This document shows positions 1 through 9,019 of a stretch of 64,000 nt of DNA, one piece after another. This DNA comes from Microbacterium sp. Marseille-Q6648 (lineage in GTDB: Bacteria; Actinomycetota; Actinomycetes; Actinomycetales; Microbacteriaceae), in assembly GCF_943181415.1 (NCBI RefSeq), contig NZ_CALPBZ010000001.1, positions 682,001 through 746,000 of the forward strand, written 5' to 3'. Under the pieces are notes generated by a model. The model did no database searches, was not told the origin of the DNA, and worked only from the letters and a program-made list of their open reading frames with translations. The position numbers and the translations under genes were made by a program. Position 1 is the stretch's first letter; each line of letters opens with the position of its first letter.

Positions 1-624
1 CATCGCCTCGACCGCCTCCCGCTGTCCGATCACGTCGGCGAGGTCCACGTCCTCGCCCGCCGCGGGCGCCGCCGCCTCGTGGGTGACCGGCTCCATCGGC
101 ACCGGCACCACATCCGCGCCGTGCCATGCGGCGACCTCGGCGAGGTTCACCGCGCCGAGCACCTCGACGCCTCGGATGAGCTCGGCTTCGGCGCGGTTCG
201 CGTGCGGCACGACGACGCGGCGCACGCCGGCCTGCGCGGCGGCGTGCACCGCCGGAAGCACCCCCGGGACAGGACGCAGCCGCCCATCCAGCCCGAGTTC
301 GCCGACGTGCATCGTCCGACTGAGCCGCATCGCGTCCATGCGCATCTCGGTCGCGAGAGATGCGATCGCGATCGCCACGTCGAACGCAGAGCCCTGCTTG
401 GGAACGCTCGCCGGCGACAGGTTCACCGTCAGCCTCCGTCGCGGAAGCGGCAGTCCGTTGTTCGCGCACGCGTTGTGCACCCGCTGCACGGCTTCGCCGA
501 GCGCCTTGTCCGGCAGTCCGATGATGCGGAACCCCGGCGTCTGGTTCGACAGATCGGCCTCCACCGCGACGAGGCCGCCGTCCAGCCCGGTCAGTCCGGC
601 CGCCCACGTGCGCGCGACGGTCAC
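1..624 (-). CDS. comM: ComM/YifB-family Mg-chelatase-like ATPase, N-terminal part (runs off window)
   Basis: The first 208 codons of a YifB/ComM protein, open at the left edge. The visible part is the N-terminal Lon-protease-like fold, with family stretches GLPDKALGEAVQRV and NLSPASVPKQGSAFDVAIA. It stops just where the chelatase ATPase domain would begin (DVIGQREAVEAM), so the Walker A motif is outside the window. The start is GTG at 624, whose GTGA overlaps the yraN stop by 4 nt, so the two genes are translationally coupled. ComM in other bacteria is a hexameric helicase-like ATPase that promotes branch migration during natural transformation. Whether it does so here is unknown. Confidence 0.9.
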   Translation of the reverse strand, partial: MTVARTWAAGLTGLDGGLVAVEADLSNQTPGFRIIGLPDKALGEAVQRVHNACANNGLPLPRRRLTVNLSPASVPKQGSAFDVAIAIASLATEMRMDAMRLSRTMHVGELGLDGRLRPVPGVLPAVHAAAQAGVRRVVVPHANRAEAELIRGVEVLGAVNLAEVAAWHGADVVPVPMEPVTHEAAAPAAGEDVDLADVIGQREAVEAM

Positions 625-998
625 TGCAGATCCATATCGACCAGATGCTCGAGTGCGCCGGTGGCGGGATCGGGCCCGACCACCGCGATCGCGTCCAGCC
701 TCAGCCTGCGCCCCTGCGCGAGGGGGCGATGAGCGGCGATCCATGCGACGGCCAGACGCCACAGCCGCTCCCGCTTCCGCTGATCGATCGCCTCGAGGGG
801 GTGGCCGAACGCCTCACCGCGACGGGTCTTGACCTCGACCACGACGAGGTCGCGCCCGCGTGCCACCACCAGGTCGATCTCTCCGGCGGCGCACCGCCAG
901 TTCCGATCCAGCACGGTCCAGCCGTCGTCGGCGAAGTAGCGGGCCGCGCGGTCCTCACCGGCGCGCCCGAGCACATCCTTGTCTGCCATGCCGGCCAT
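621..998 (-). CDS. yraN: YraN family protein (UPF0102), predicted nuclease fold
   Basis: A 125-aa protein of the UPF0102/YraN family. It shows the conserved core of a PD-(D/E)xK-like nuclease fold: GEIDLVVARG around residue 39, then VVVEVKTRRG with the Glu-x-Lys pair. The biochemical role is unsettled across the family. ATG starts exist at 998 and 989, and the first is used here. It lies upstream of comM with a 4-nt overlap, the usual actinobacterial arrangement (rnhB, DUF2469, yraN, comM). A 98-bp gap separates it from the DUF2469 gene. Confidence 0.88.
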   Translation of the reverse strand: MAGMADKDVLGRAGEDRAARYFADDGWTVLDRNWRCAAGEIDLVVARGRDLVVVEVKTRRGEAFGHPLEAIDQRKRERLWRLAVAWIAAHRPLAQGRRLRLDAIAVVGPDPATGALEHLVDMDLQ

Positions 999-1096
999 GC
1001 TCGCGCGCGGACGCGGTCGAAACGGCGCTGCGGGACCGTCCCGTGGACAGGTGAGCGGTCGCGACCGGCTGTGGGGTCGAGGATGACCCCGGAATG

Positions 1097-1420
1097 TCAG
1101 CTGTCGAGCGACAGCTCTTCCGGCAGCTGGAAGTCACGGCGCGACAGCTCTTCGACGTTGACGTCCTTGAACGTGAGGACGCGAACCGACTTGACGAAGC
1201 GATCCGCTCGGTAGATGTCCCACACCCACACGTCTGTCATCGAGATCTCGAAGTAGAAGTCGTGCTCGGTGTCGCGGCGGACCACGTTCACCTCGTTGGC
1301 GAGGTAGAAGCGTCGCTCGGTCTCGATCACGTACTGGAACTGCGATACGACGTCGCGGTACTCCCGATACAGGGCCAGCTCGAGCTCACGGTCGTAGTCT
1401 TCGAAGACGTCGTCATCCAT
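1097..1420 (-). CDS. DUF2469 family protein
   Basis: A 107-aa acidic, Tyr/Phe-rich protein recognisable as the actinobacterial DUF2469 family (N-terminus MDDDVFEDYDRELELALYRE, later FYFEISMTDVWVWDIYR). No catalytic motif, membrane segment or signal peptide is visible. It sits 23 bp after rnhB and before yraN, a conserved neighbourhood in high-GC Gram-positives, so it is probably cotranscribed with them. Function is unknown. Confidence 0.85.
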   Translation of the reverse strand: MDDDVFEDYDRELELALYREYRDVVSQFQYVIETERRFYLANEVNVVRRDTEHDFYFEISMTDVWVWDIYRADRFVKSVRVLTFKDVNVEELSRRDFQLPEELSLDS

Positions 1421-1443
1421 GGTGAGTCCATCCTAGGGCGCGC

Positions 1444-2103
1444 TCAGAAGAGCGTCGGCGCGTCGGTGATCGCCCAGGACGCGCGGTGATGAGCCGAGAT
1501 GCCGTGCTCGCGGATGGCAGCCCGGTGGTCGGGGCTGGCATAGCCCTTGTTGCGGCCCCACCCGTACGCGGGGAACTCGTCGTGGAGACCGGTCATGAGA
1601 CAGTCCCGGGCCACCTTGGCGATGACGGATGCCGCCGCCGCACTCGCGCAGTCCCGGTCGGCCTTGATCACCGGACGGACCCGCAGGTCGGTGCCGCCGG
1701 CCGGCGTGATGTAGTCGTAGTTCCCGTCCAGGAGCACGATCCCATCCTCAGGGGCGACGCCGTGGGCGCGAAGATCCGCCAGCGCATGCAGCGTGGCCAG
1801 GCCCAGTGCGCGGATGATGCCGATCTCGTCGATCTCGCGGGCGCTGGCCCACCCCACGGCGCTGGCGGCGACCCAGTCCGCAGCCCGCGCGGCGACCTCG
1901 GGGCGGCGGTGCTCCGGGACGAGCTTCGAATCGCGCAAGCCCGTGGGGACGCGTTTGCGAGAGCGCGGAGCGTCCACGGCCACGGCGCCCACGGCGACGG
2001 GACCCGCAAGGGCGCCGCGTCCGACCTCGTCGCACGCGATGACCAGGGTGTGCTCCTTGAGCAGACGCCGTTCGAGCGTCAGCCGCGGCTCGACGACGGT
2101 CAT
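1444..2103 (-). CDS. rnhB: Ribonuclease HII
   Basis: A 219-aa RNase HII, which cuts RNA at RNA-DNA junctions (single ribonucleotides and Okazaki primers) using two metal ions. The catalytic acidic residues are visible in ACDEVGRGALAGP (Asp25, Glu26), LLDGNYDY and IKADRDCASAAAASVIAK. The ATG at 2103 overlaps the lepB stop (ATGA). The frame stays open further upstream, but only inside lepB, and the conserved domain begins just after this ATG. Confidence 0.95.
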   Translation of the reverse strand: MTVVEPRLTLERRLLKEHTLVIACDEVGRGALAGPVAVGAVAVDAPRSRKRVPTGLRDSKLVPEHRRPEVAARAADWVAASAVGWASAREIDEIGIIRALGLATLHALADLRAHGVAPEDGIVLLDGNYDYITPAGGTDLRVRPVIKADRDCASAAAASVIAKVARDCLMTGLHDEFPAYGWGRNKGYASPDHRAAIREHGISAHHRASWAITDAPTLF

Positions 2104-2876
2104 GGGGACGCCTGGGGCTCCGTCACGACCGGCTCCGGCACACCCGCGAAATCGGCGCTGTGACTGTCGACCGGGCCGAAGCGGTTCAACGGCCAGGTGA
2201 TGAGGAAGACCCGGCCGACGACGTTGTCGACCGGCACGAATCCTGCGCCGGGCTGATCGGTGTTGTACCGGGAGTCCTTCGAGCGATACCTGTTGTCGCC
2301 GAGGACCCAGAGGCTGTCGGCGGGAACGGTCACGTCGAACTGATCCGCGGATGCCGCGGAGTCGGCCGTCGGGGTCTTGATGTAATCGCTCTCGTCCACA
2401 GGGACCCCGTTGACGGTGATCTGCCCGATCGCGTTGCAGCACACCACGTTGTCGCCGGGGAGCCCGACGATCCGCTTGACGAGATGGTCGTCGCTATCGG
2501 GGGCGGACAGCCCGACCAGGGAGAGCATCCAGTCGATCGCCTCGACGACGGGGGGCCGATCGGGTTCGGGCGTCACCGGGAGCCACCCGCCGGGGTCGCG
2601 GAACACCACGATCTCGCCCCGCTCGTAGTCGGTGAATCGCGGGGTGATCTCATCGACGAGGATCCGATCGCGGATCTCGAGCGTGTCCTCCATCGACCCG
2701 GACGGGATGTAGAACGACCGCACCAGGAAGGTCTTGACCAGGAAGGAGACGAGCACCGCGATGACGATGATGACGACGACGTCGCGCAGGAATCTGACCC
2801 AGCTGCGACGACGTCGGGCTCCCGCTGACGCGCGCCCGACGTTCGGCGGCGCCGGGGCGGTCTTCTCGCTCGTCAT
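2100..2876 (-). CDS. lepB: Type I signal peptidase
   Basis: A 258-aa membrane-anchored signal peptidase I, which removes signal peptides from exported proteins. One N-terminal transmembrane segment (about residues 32-51) follows an Arg-rich cytoplasmic stretch. The catalytic Ser61 lies in YIPSGSMEDTL and the general-base Lys134 in HLVKRIVGLPGD. The GDNRYRSKDSR box (family box E) is also present. The ATG at 2876 is chosen because a good GGAGG ribosome site lies just upstream. The reading frame continues 5' without family similarity. It overlaps rnhB by 4 nt, and a terminator separates it from rplS. Confidence 0.95.
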   Translation of the reverse strand: MTSEKTAPAPPNVGRASAGARRRRSWVRFLRDVVVIIVIAVLVSFLVKTFLVRSFYIPSGSMEDTLEIRDRILVDEITPRFTDYERGEIVVFRDPGGWLPVTPEPDRPPVVEAIDWMLSLVGLSAPDSDDHLVKRIVGLPGDNVVCCNAIGQITVNGVPVDESDYIKTPTADSAASADQFDVTVPADSLWVLGDNRYRSKDSRYNTDQPGAGFVPVDNVVGRVFLITWPLNRFGPVDSHSADFAGVPEPVVTEPQASP

Positions 2877-2954
2877 GCAGGATCCTCCAGCGGGCTCGCC
2901 GCCGGTCGGAGGGCCACCATCCAAGGTTCGCACATTCCCGGCGCGCCGCGGCAA

Positions 2955-2992
2955 CGACGAAGCCCCGGTCCGACCGGACCGGGGCTTCGTCG
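2955..2992 (-). terminator. Strong hairpin terminator after rplS
   Basis: A perfect 18-bp inverted repeat: CGACGAAGCCCCGGTCCG at 2955-2972 and its complement at 2975-2992. It begins 8 nt beyond the rplS stop on the minus strand. There is no long T run, which is common in high-GC actinobacteria. Confidence 0.85.
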
Positions 2993-3000
2993 GAAGAGCG

Positions 3001-3348
3001 TCAGTTGCCGCGCTTCTCCTTGATCTTGGCCTTCTTGCCGCGGAGGTTCCGCAGGTAGTAGAGCTTCGCGCGACGCACGTCGCCACGGGTGACGACCTCG
3101 ATGTGGTCGATCACCGGGCTGTGGACCGGGAAGGTGCGCTCGACGCCGACCTGGAAGCTGATCTTGCGGACGGTGAAGGTCTCGCGCACGCCGTCGCCGG
3201 AGCGGCCGATGACGACGCCCTGGAACACCTGGATGCGGGAGCGGTTGCCCTCGGTGATGTTGACGTGCACCTTGACGGTGTCGCCGGGGCCGAAGGCGGG
3301 GATGTCGGAACGCAGGGATGCGGCGTCGACGGAGTCGAGGATCTGCAT
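3001..3348 (-). CDS. rplS: 50S ribosomal protein L19
   Basis: A 115-aa ribosomal protein L19, at the 30S-50S interface. Diagnostic stretches are [36 protein letters not shown] and the basic end [17 protein letters not shown]. The ATG at 3348 ([15 protein letters not shown]) gives the normal length. Upstream in-frame codons lack similarity. In most relatives rplS follows trmD directly, but here trmD is 13.5 kb away, so rplS must have its own promoter, probably in the 171-bp gap 3349-3519. No clear promoter hexamers were assigned there. Confidence 0.96.
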   Translation of the reverse strand: MQILDSVDAASLRSDIPAFGPGDTVKVHVNITEGNRSRIQVFQGVVIGRSGDGVRETFTVRKISFQVGVERTFPVHSPVIDHIEVVTRGDVRRAKLYYLRNLRGKKAKIKEKRGN

Positions 3349-3519
3349 GATCGTATCTCTCTGCGGCCGCCACAGGTCGACCGCGGGATGGTGGGTGAAG
3401 GATGTCGTGTGCCCGGTGCCCGCCGGAGACATCCGGTGGGCGGGCTCCCCTGAGGCAGAACCTGGTCAGGGCACAAACGCCCATTCTGCCACGGATGGCA
3501 CGGCCGGCCAAACCGCCGT

Positions 3520-4014
3520 TCAGCGGCCGCCGGGCTCCTGCCTCTCGCTCACGACGATGATCTCCTGCGGGGGCGTCGCTTGCGCGCGCGGGCCGGACAC
3601 GGTCATGTATCCGCGGATGTCCGCCGTGCGGAGAAGTCCTGTGGGACGCGCCTCGCGCCACAGCTGCCACAGCGTGGACCAGAAGAGCCCCAGGCCGGCG
3701 AGGATCGCGACGACGAACGTGGCTCCCCACCAGTCCTGGCTGAAGAAGCCGAGCGCGATGATGAGGCCGTGCCACAGCGCGAGTCCCAGCACGTCCTGCC
3801 ACGACACCGCCCGGTGGGCGCGCACCGTTCCGCGAGCTCGAACGAGCAGGGTGATGAGCAGCTGCCAGACGATCACGCCCGGGATGGCGAGGAACAGGAC
3901 CCAGAGGAAGGCCCATGCGCCCGCGCCGGTGACGGCCCAGCCGACCAGAAGCCACAGGGGCAGCACGACGGCGGCGGGAAGCATCCATCCGAAGAACACG
4001 CGACGCACCAGCAT
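3520..4014 (-). CDS. Small multi-pass membrane protein of unknown function
   Basis: A 164-aa protein with about four hydrophobic segments (roughly residues 7-28, 33-58, 76-98 and 102-117) and a hydrophilic, probably cytoplasmic tail. The N-terminus MLVRRVFFGWMLPAAVVLP has positive charges before the first segment. No transporter signature or catalytic motif was recognised. It is divergent from map with 117 bp between the starts. It may be an integral membrane protein restricted to this group. Confidence 0.7.
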   Translation of the reverse strand: MLVRRVFFGWMLPAAVVLPLWLLVGWAVTGAGAWAFLWVLFLAIPGVIVWQLLITLLVRARGTVRAHRAVSWQDVLGLALWHGLIIALGFFSQDWWGATFVVAILAGLGLFWSTLWQLWREARPTGLLRTADIRGYMTVSGPRAQATPPQEIIVVSERQEPGGR

Positions 4015-4131
4015 GGGTCGATGCTACGCCGCGGGAGCAGCACCCGCCCGGCCGCGCGGCGACCCGGGGCATCCTCCCAGGTCGACGCCTTCGCATCCGA
4101 CAGAATGGACTCCGACGAGAGGACGACACGC

Positions 4132-4914
4132 ATGATCGAGTTGCGCACCCCGGCAGAGATCGAGGCGATGAGGCCCGCGGGACGTTTCGTCGCGGAGACG
4201 CTCGCAACGCTGCGCGACGAGACCACGGTCGGCACGAACCTGTTGGCGATCGACCGCCGCGCGCATGACCTGATCCGCCGCGCCGGGGCGACCTCGTGCT
4301 ACATCGACTATCACCCCTCCTTCGGGGCGAGCCCGTTCGGAAAGGTGCTCTGCACGTCGGTGAACGACGCCGTCCTCCACGGTCTTCCGCACGACTACGC
4401 GCTGAAGGACGGCGATCTGGTGTCGCTCGACTTCGCCGTCTCGATCGACGGCTGGGTGGCCGACTCCGCCATCTCGTTCGTCGTGGGCACGCCGCGCGAT
4501 GAGGACCTCGCGCTCATCGACACGACCCGACGCGCACTGGATGCCGCCATCGCCGCCGCTGTCGTCGGCAACCGCATCGGCGACATCTCGCACGCCATCG
4601 CCGACGTGGCCCACGGCGACGGCTATGCGATCAACACCGACTTCGGCGGTCACGGCGTCGGTCGCGTGATGCACGGCGACCCTCACGTGCCCAACGACGG
4701 CAAGGCCGGACGCGGCTATCCGCTGCGTGAAGGCCTGGTCGTGGCTCTCGAGCCCTGGTTCCTGCAGACCACGGACGAGCTCATCACCGATCCCGACGGC
4801 TGGACCCTGCGCAGCGTCGACGGCTCCCGCGGCGCCCACTCCGAGCACACCGTGGCGATCACGGCGGACGGCCCGCTCGTCCTCACCGACCGCTCGTTCC
4901 TCGGGGTCGACTGA
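4132..4914 (+). CDS. map: Methionine aminopeptidase, type I
   Basis: A 260-aa MetAP that removes the initiator methionine from nascent proteins. The dinuclear metal ligands can be read: Asp in SLDFAVSIDG and eleven residues later in VADSA, His in GGHGVGRVMHGDP, Glu in ALEPW and Glu in HSEHTVAI. The substrate His is in AVLHGLPHDY. ATG 4132 is preferred because GAGAGGA lies about 9 nt upstream. An in-frame ATG at 4105 would add nine residues. There is no N-terminal zinc-finger extension, consistent with the short bacterial type. It converges with treZ. Confidence 0.94.
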   Translation: MIELRTPAEIEAMRPAGRFVAETLATLRDETTVGTNLLAIDRRAHDLIRRAGATSCYIDYHPSFGASPFGKVLCTSVNDAVLHGLPHDYALKDGDLVSLDFAVSIDGWVADSAISFVVGTPRDEDLALIDTTRRALDAAIAAAVVGNRIGDISHAIADVAHGDGYAINTDFGGHGVGRVMHGDPHVPNDGKAGRGYPLREGLVVALEPWFLQTTDELITDPDGWTLRSVDGSRGAHSEHTVAITADGPLVLTDRSFLGVD

Positions 4915-4925
4915 GACCGAAGAGG

Positions 4926-6662
4926 TCAGCGCAGGTCGCCGCTCTCCACGACCGCGACGGCGACGGCCGGGAGCGTGAGCGCCCCCGACACGATGACGGC
5001 GGCGGGGTCGGTGGCCACGAGCACGTCGCTCACCGCGTCGAAGGTCACCGGTTCGTCCGACAGGTTCACCAGGATCTCGAGGCGTCCGCGTGACAGGCGA
5101 TAGACGCGCCCGTCCACCGTCGTGCCGCCGACGACGCGACCCGAGAGCTGCGCCGCGTCGGGGTCGGTGAGTTCGGGTCGCTCGCGGCGCAGGTGCGCCA
5201 GTCGTCGATAGAGCTCGAGCAGGCGCGCGTGGTCGCCGGCCTCGGGTTCGCTCCAGTCCAGCTTGGACCGCTCGTAGGTGCGCGGATCCTGGGGGTCGGG
5301 GACGACCGACTCGTCCCATCCCATCCGCGCGAACTCCGCGACGCGCCCGCGAGCGGTGGCTTCGCCGAGCTCGGGCTCGGGATGGGACGTGAAGAACTGC
5401 CAGGGCGTCCGCGCGCCCCATTCCTCCCCCATGAAGAGCATCGGGGTCCCCGGCGCGGTCAGCGTGAGTACCGCGGTCACCGCGAGACGTTCGAGGCTCA
5501 GCGTCTGCGAAAGCCGGTCGCCGGTGGCGCGATTGCCGATCTGGTCGTGGTCCTGCGCGAAGGTGACCAGCCGCCAGGACGGCACGTCCGCGGGAATCGG
5601 CTTGCCGTGCGCCCGCTCGCGGAAGGACGAGAAGGTCCCATCGTGATAGAACCCCCGCGTCCAGACCTTCACCAGCGCCTCGGGGTCGGCGAAGTCGGCG
5701 TAGTAGCCGGCGGTCTCACCGGTGACCGCGACGTGCACGGCGTGGTGCCAGTCGTCGCTCCACTGCGCGGTGAGGCCGTAGCCGCCGGCCTCGCGGGGAA
5801 GGATCAGCGTCGGGTCGTTCATGTCGGACTCGGCGATGAGCGTCAGCGGGCGGCCCACGTGGGCCGCGAGGGCGTCGGTCGCCACCGCCAGTTCCTGCAG
5901 GATGTGGACGTCGGCGTTGTCGACGAGCGCGTGCACGGCGTCCAGCCGCAGACCGTCGACGCGATAGTCCCGCATCCACATCAGGGCGTTCTCGACGATG
6001 AACGACCGTACGGCCGCTTCGTCGAGATTCACCGAGTCTCCCCACGTGTTGCGCTGCGCGCTCCGCAGGTAAGGACCGTACTCGGGCAGGTAGTTCCCGC
6101 TCGGGCCGAGGTGGTTGTGGACGACGTCCTGGATGACGGCGAGTCCTGCACCGTGGGCGGCGTCGACGAAGCGCTGATAGGCGGCGGGCCCGCCGTAGGC
6201 CTCGTGGACGGTGTACCAGAGGACGCCGTCGTAGCCCCAGTTCCACACCCCGTTGAAGCCGTTGACGGGGAGCAGCTCGATGTGCGTGACCCCCAGCGAC
6301 ACCAGGTGCTCGAGCCTGCCGATCGCAGCGTCCAGCGTACCCTCGGGGGTGAACGTGCCGACGTGCAGCTCGTAGATGAGACCACCCGCGAGTTGCCGGC
6401 CGGTCCAGGCGGAGTCGGTCCACGCGAACGTGCTCGGATCGAACCACGCCGACGCGCCGTGGACGCCGTGCGGCTGGCGGCGCGAGCGGGGATCCGGACG
6501 CAGATCCTCTCCGTCGCCGAGCACGAATCCGTACTCGTCGCCGTCCGCGAGCTGGACGGGGGCACGCCACCATCCGGCATCCATCTTCTCGAGCTCGACA
6601 TCGGTCGCGCCGGGGCGGCGCAGCCGCACGCGCTCGGGACGGGGTGCCCAGACCTCGATCAT
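4926..6662 (-). CDS. treZ: Malto-oligosyltrehalose trehalohydrolase
   Basis: A 578-aa GH13 enzyme that releases trehalose from maltooligosyl-trehalose made by TreY. An N-terminal carbohydrate-binding beta domain (starts [18 protein letters not shown]) precedes the barrel. GH13 motifs are [24 protein letters not shown] (nucleophile Asp), LIAESDMND (acid/base Glu) and [12 protein letters not shown]. It is the last gene of the glgX-treY-treZ operon, 9 nt after treY. Confidence 0.95.
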   Translation of the reverse strand: MIEVWAPRPERVRLRRPGATDVELEKMDAGWWRAPVQLADGDEYGFVLGDGEDLRPDPRSRRQPHGVHGASAWFDPSTFAWTDSAWTGRQLAGGLIYELHVGTFTPEGTLDAAIGRLEHLVSLGVTHIELLPVNGFNGVWNWGYDGVLWYTVHEAYGGPAAYQRFVDAAHGAGLAVIQDVVHNHLGPSGNYLPEYGPYLRSAQRNTWGDSVNLDEAAVRSFIVENALMWMRDYRVDGLRLDAVHALVDNADVHILQELAVATDALAAHVGRPLTLIAESDMNDPTLILPREAGGYGLTAQWSDDWHHAVHVAVTGETAGYYADFADPEALVKVWTRGFYHDGTFSSFRERAHGKPIPADVPSWRLVTFAQDHDQIGNRATGDRLSQTLSLERLAVTAVLTLTAPGTPMLFMGEEWGARTPWQFFTSHPEPELGEATARGRVAEFARMGWDESVVPDPQDPRTYERSKLDWSEPEAGDHARLLELYRRLAHLRRERPELTDPDAAQLSGRVVGGTTVDGRVYRLSRGRLEILVNLSDEPVTFDAVSDVLVATDPAAVIVSGALTLPAVAVAVVESGDLR

Positions 6663-6671
6663 GGATCCTCC

Positions 6672-9011
6672 TCAGTCGTGGTCGGCCGCCAGCAGCGCGA
6701 CCGGGTAGGTCTCGAGCAGCGCGCTCATCGGCACCGCTCCTCCGTCGAATCGTCGTCCGGTCAGCACGTCGGTCATCGTGCCGGGGGGCAGCATCAGCGC
6801 CGCGTCGCCCCAGCCCCCACGACGGACGAGGCCTTCCGGCAGCCGCGTCACCACAGCCACCGCCCCACCGCGATCGAAGGCAACCGCATGCTCCGCCGCC
6901 TGTCCGGCGACGGTCATGGGCGTGTAGCGGGTGAACAGCTGGGGCCGGTCGCGTCGCAGACGAAGCGCCCGGGAGGTCAGCAGGAGCTTCACGGCGCCGG
7001 ATTCGTCGACGGGGGGCGTCCATCCGCCGTCCACCCGCGAGAGGAGCCCGCGACGCGCGCCGAAGTCCACGGGTCGCCGGTTGTCGGGGTCGACGAGCGA
7101 CGTCTCCCACAGCTCCGAACCCTGGTAGACGTCCGGCACCCCTGGACCCGCCAGCTGCAGGAGCTTGGCAGCGAGGGAGTTGGACCACCCCGACGGCGCC
7201 ACGCGCTCGACGAAGGACTCGACCTCGGCGCGGGCCGGACCGAACGCGGCATCCACCAGGGCGTGCATCCGCTCTTCGAAGGCCTCATCGGGGTCCCACC
7301 ATCCCGTGGACTCGGCGGCCTCGCGTGCCGCTTTCTCCGCGTACGCGTGCAGGCGCTCCGGGGTCGCGGGCCACGACCCGACGATGGCCTGCCACAGCAG
7401 GGCGTCGAAGGGCCCGTGGCCGGTGGACGCGATACGCCGCAGCCGCCCGAGCGTCTCGGACCACTCCCCCGGCACTTCGGCGAGCACCGAGAGACGGGCG
7501 CGCACGTCTTCTCCGCGCTTGGTGTCGTGCGTCGACAGCGAGGTGAGGGCGTGGGGCCACGCGGCCTGGCGCCGGGCGAAGGCCGTGTGGAACCCGTCGA
7601 CGTCGAGGGCGAACACCGACGGGTCGCCGCCGACCTCGGTCAGCGTTCCGAGGCGCGTCGCACGGTAGAACGCGGTGTCCTCCACGCCCTTGGCCATGAC
7701 CGGGCCCGTGGTCTGCTGGAACCGTCGCGCCAGCTCACTGCCGGCATCGAGCAGCAGCGGCGCGAGTTCGCTGATCGCGGCGGAGAGCTCCGGCCGGCGC
7801 TGCGTCGCCTCCCGCACCGCGCGGTCGAACCACTCCCGCCCTGCGGGAAGGTACGAGCGGTAGACGGGGTAGCAGGCCAGCAGCTCCGCGAGTGCGTCCT
7901 CCGCGCGGTCCACAGGGTGCGGGAGGCAGCGGACGAGCCGGCGGATCTCCGCGACCTGGATCGTGTCGGCGATCATCCGCTTCGTCCCGTGGATGAGGTC
8001 GGGCCATGTCGGCGCGGGCCCTCCCCGCAGCTCGCCGTCGAGCCTGTCCAGGCCCGCCTCACCGGCCGGATCGATCAGGACGCGATCGATCTCGGCCATG
8101 GCGTCGTAGCCGGTGGTCCCGTCGGTCCGCCACCAGGCGGGCAGCATCTCGGGGTGCGCGGTCGCGCTGTGCTCGAGGATCTTCTCCACGAGCACGTACG
8201 CACCGCCGGTGGCGTCGGACAGCCGTTCGAGGTAGGCGCCCGGATCCGCCAGTCCGTCCGGGTGGTCGACGCGCAGCCCGTCGGCGAGTCCCTCGCGGAG
8301 CCAGCGGAGGATCTCGGCATGGGTCTCGTCGAACACCCACGGCACCTCCACCCGGACGCCGGCGAGTGTCGTCACGGCGAAGAAGCGCCGGTAGTTCAGC
8401 AGCGTCGCCTCGTCGCGCCAGAAGAGGAGCTCCCAGCGCTGGCGTGCGAGGACGGCACGAACGTCCACGCCGTCGCCGGCGTCGGCGGCGAGACCGTCCA
8501 GCGATCCCGGCGCCAACGGCAGCTCGTGATCGAAGTACCGGACGACGCCCGCTGCGGCATCCACCTTCACATCTTTCAGGGCCTCGTCCAGCGACGATCC
8601 GAGGATCGGCACCCGCACCCGCCCTCGGCCGAACTCCCAGTCGATGTCGAATGCGTCGGCGTAGCGCGAGGCCCGACCGTGCGTCAGCACATCCCACCAC
8701 CACGGGTTCTGGCGCGGGTCCGCCACCCCCATGTGGTTGGGGACGACGTCGACCAGGATGCCGAGACCGGCCTCGCGGGCGTCGCGGGCGAACCGGCGCA
8801 GAGCTTCCGGCCCGCCGCGCGCGGCGTCCACACGGGTCGGGTCCACCACGTCGTAGCCGTGATCGGAGCCCGCGGTGGCCGCCAGCAGCGGCGACAGGTA
8901 CGCCCAGTCGACCCCCAGGTCGCGCAGATACTCCACGACGCCGCGGGCGGCATCCAGGTCGAACGATTCGCGGATCTGCAGCCGATAGGTGGATACGGGT
9001 CGCCGGGACAT
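6672..9011 (-). CDS. treY: Malto-oligosyltrehalose synthase
   Basis: A 779-aa GH13 intramolecular transglycosylase that turns the reducing end of a maltodextrin into a trehalose unit. The N-terminus STYRLQIRESFDLDAARGVV is a family hallmark. Also seen are GSDHGYDVVDPTRVD, LVDVVPNHMGV, GLRVDHPDGLADP and the C-terminal LLTSRALRLRRDRPQLF. It sits between glgX (8-nt gap) and treZ (9-nt gap), so the three are clearly cotranscribed. Confidence 0.96.
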   Translation of the reverse strand: MSRRPVSTYRLQIRESFDLDAARGVVEYLRDLGVDWAYLSPLLAATAGSDHGYDVVDPTRVDAARGGPEALRRFARDAREAGLGILVDVVPNHMGVADPRQNPWWWDVLTHGRASRYADAFDIDWEFGRGRVRVPILGSSLDEALKDVKVDAAAGVVRYFDHELPLAPGSLDGLAADAGDGVDVRAVLARQRWELLFWRDEATLLNYRRFFAVTTLAGVRVEVPWVFDETHAEILRWLREGLADGLRVDHPDGLADPGAYLERLSDATGGAYVLVEKILEHSATAHPEMLPAWWRTDGTTGYDAMAEIDRVLIDPAGEAGLDRLDGELRGGPAPTWPDLIHGTKRMIADTIQVAEIRRLVRCLPHPVDRAEDALAELLACYPVYRSYLPAGREWFDRAVREATQRRPELSAAISELAPLLLDAGSELARRFQQTTGPVMAKGVEDTAFYRATRLGTLTEVGGDPSVFALDVDGFHTAFARRQAAWPHALTSLSTHDTKRGEDVRARLSVLAEVPGEWSETLGRLRRIASTGHGPFDALLWQAIVGSWPATPERLHAYAEKAAREAAESTGWWDPDEAFEERMHALVDAAFGPARAEVESFVERVAPSGWSNSLAAKLLQLAGPGVPDVYQGSELWETSLVDPDNRRPVDFGARRGLLSRVDGGWTPPVDESGAVKLLLTSRALRLRRDRPQLFTRYTPMTVAGQAAEHAVAFDRGGAVAVVTRLPEGLVRRGGWGDAALMLPPGTMTDVLTGRRFDGGAVPMSALLETYPVALLAADHD

Positions 9012-9019
9012 GGGATCCC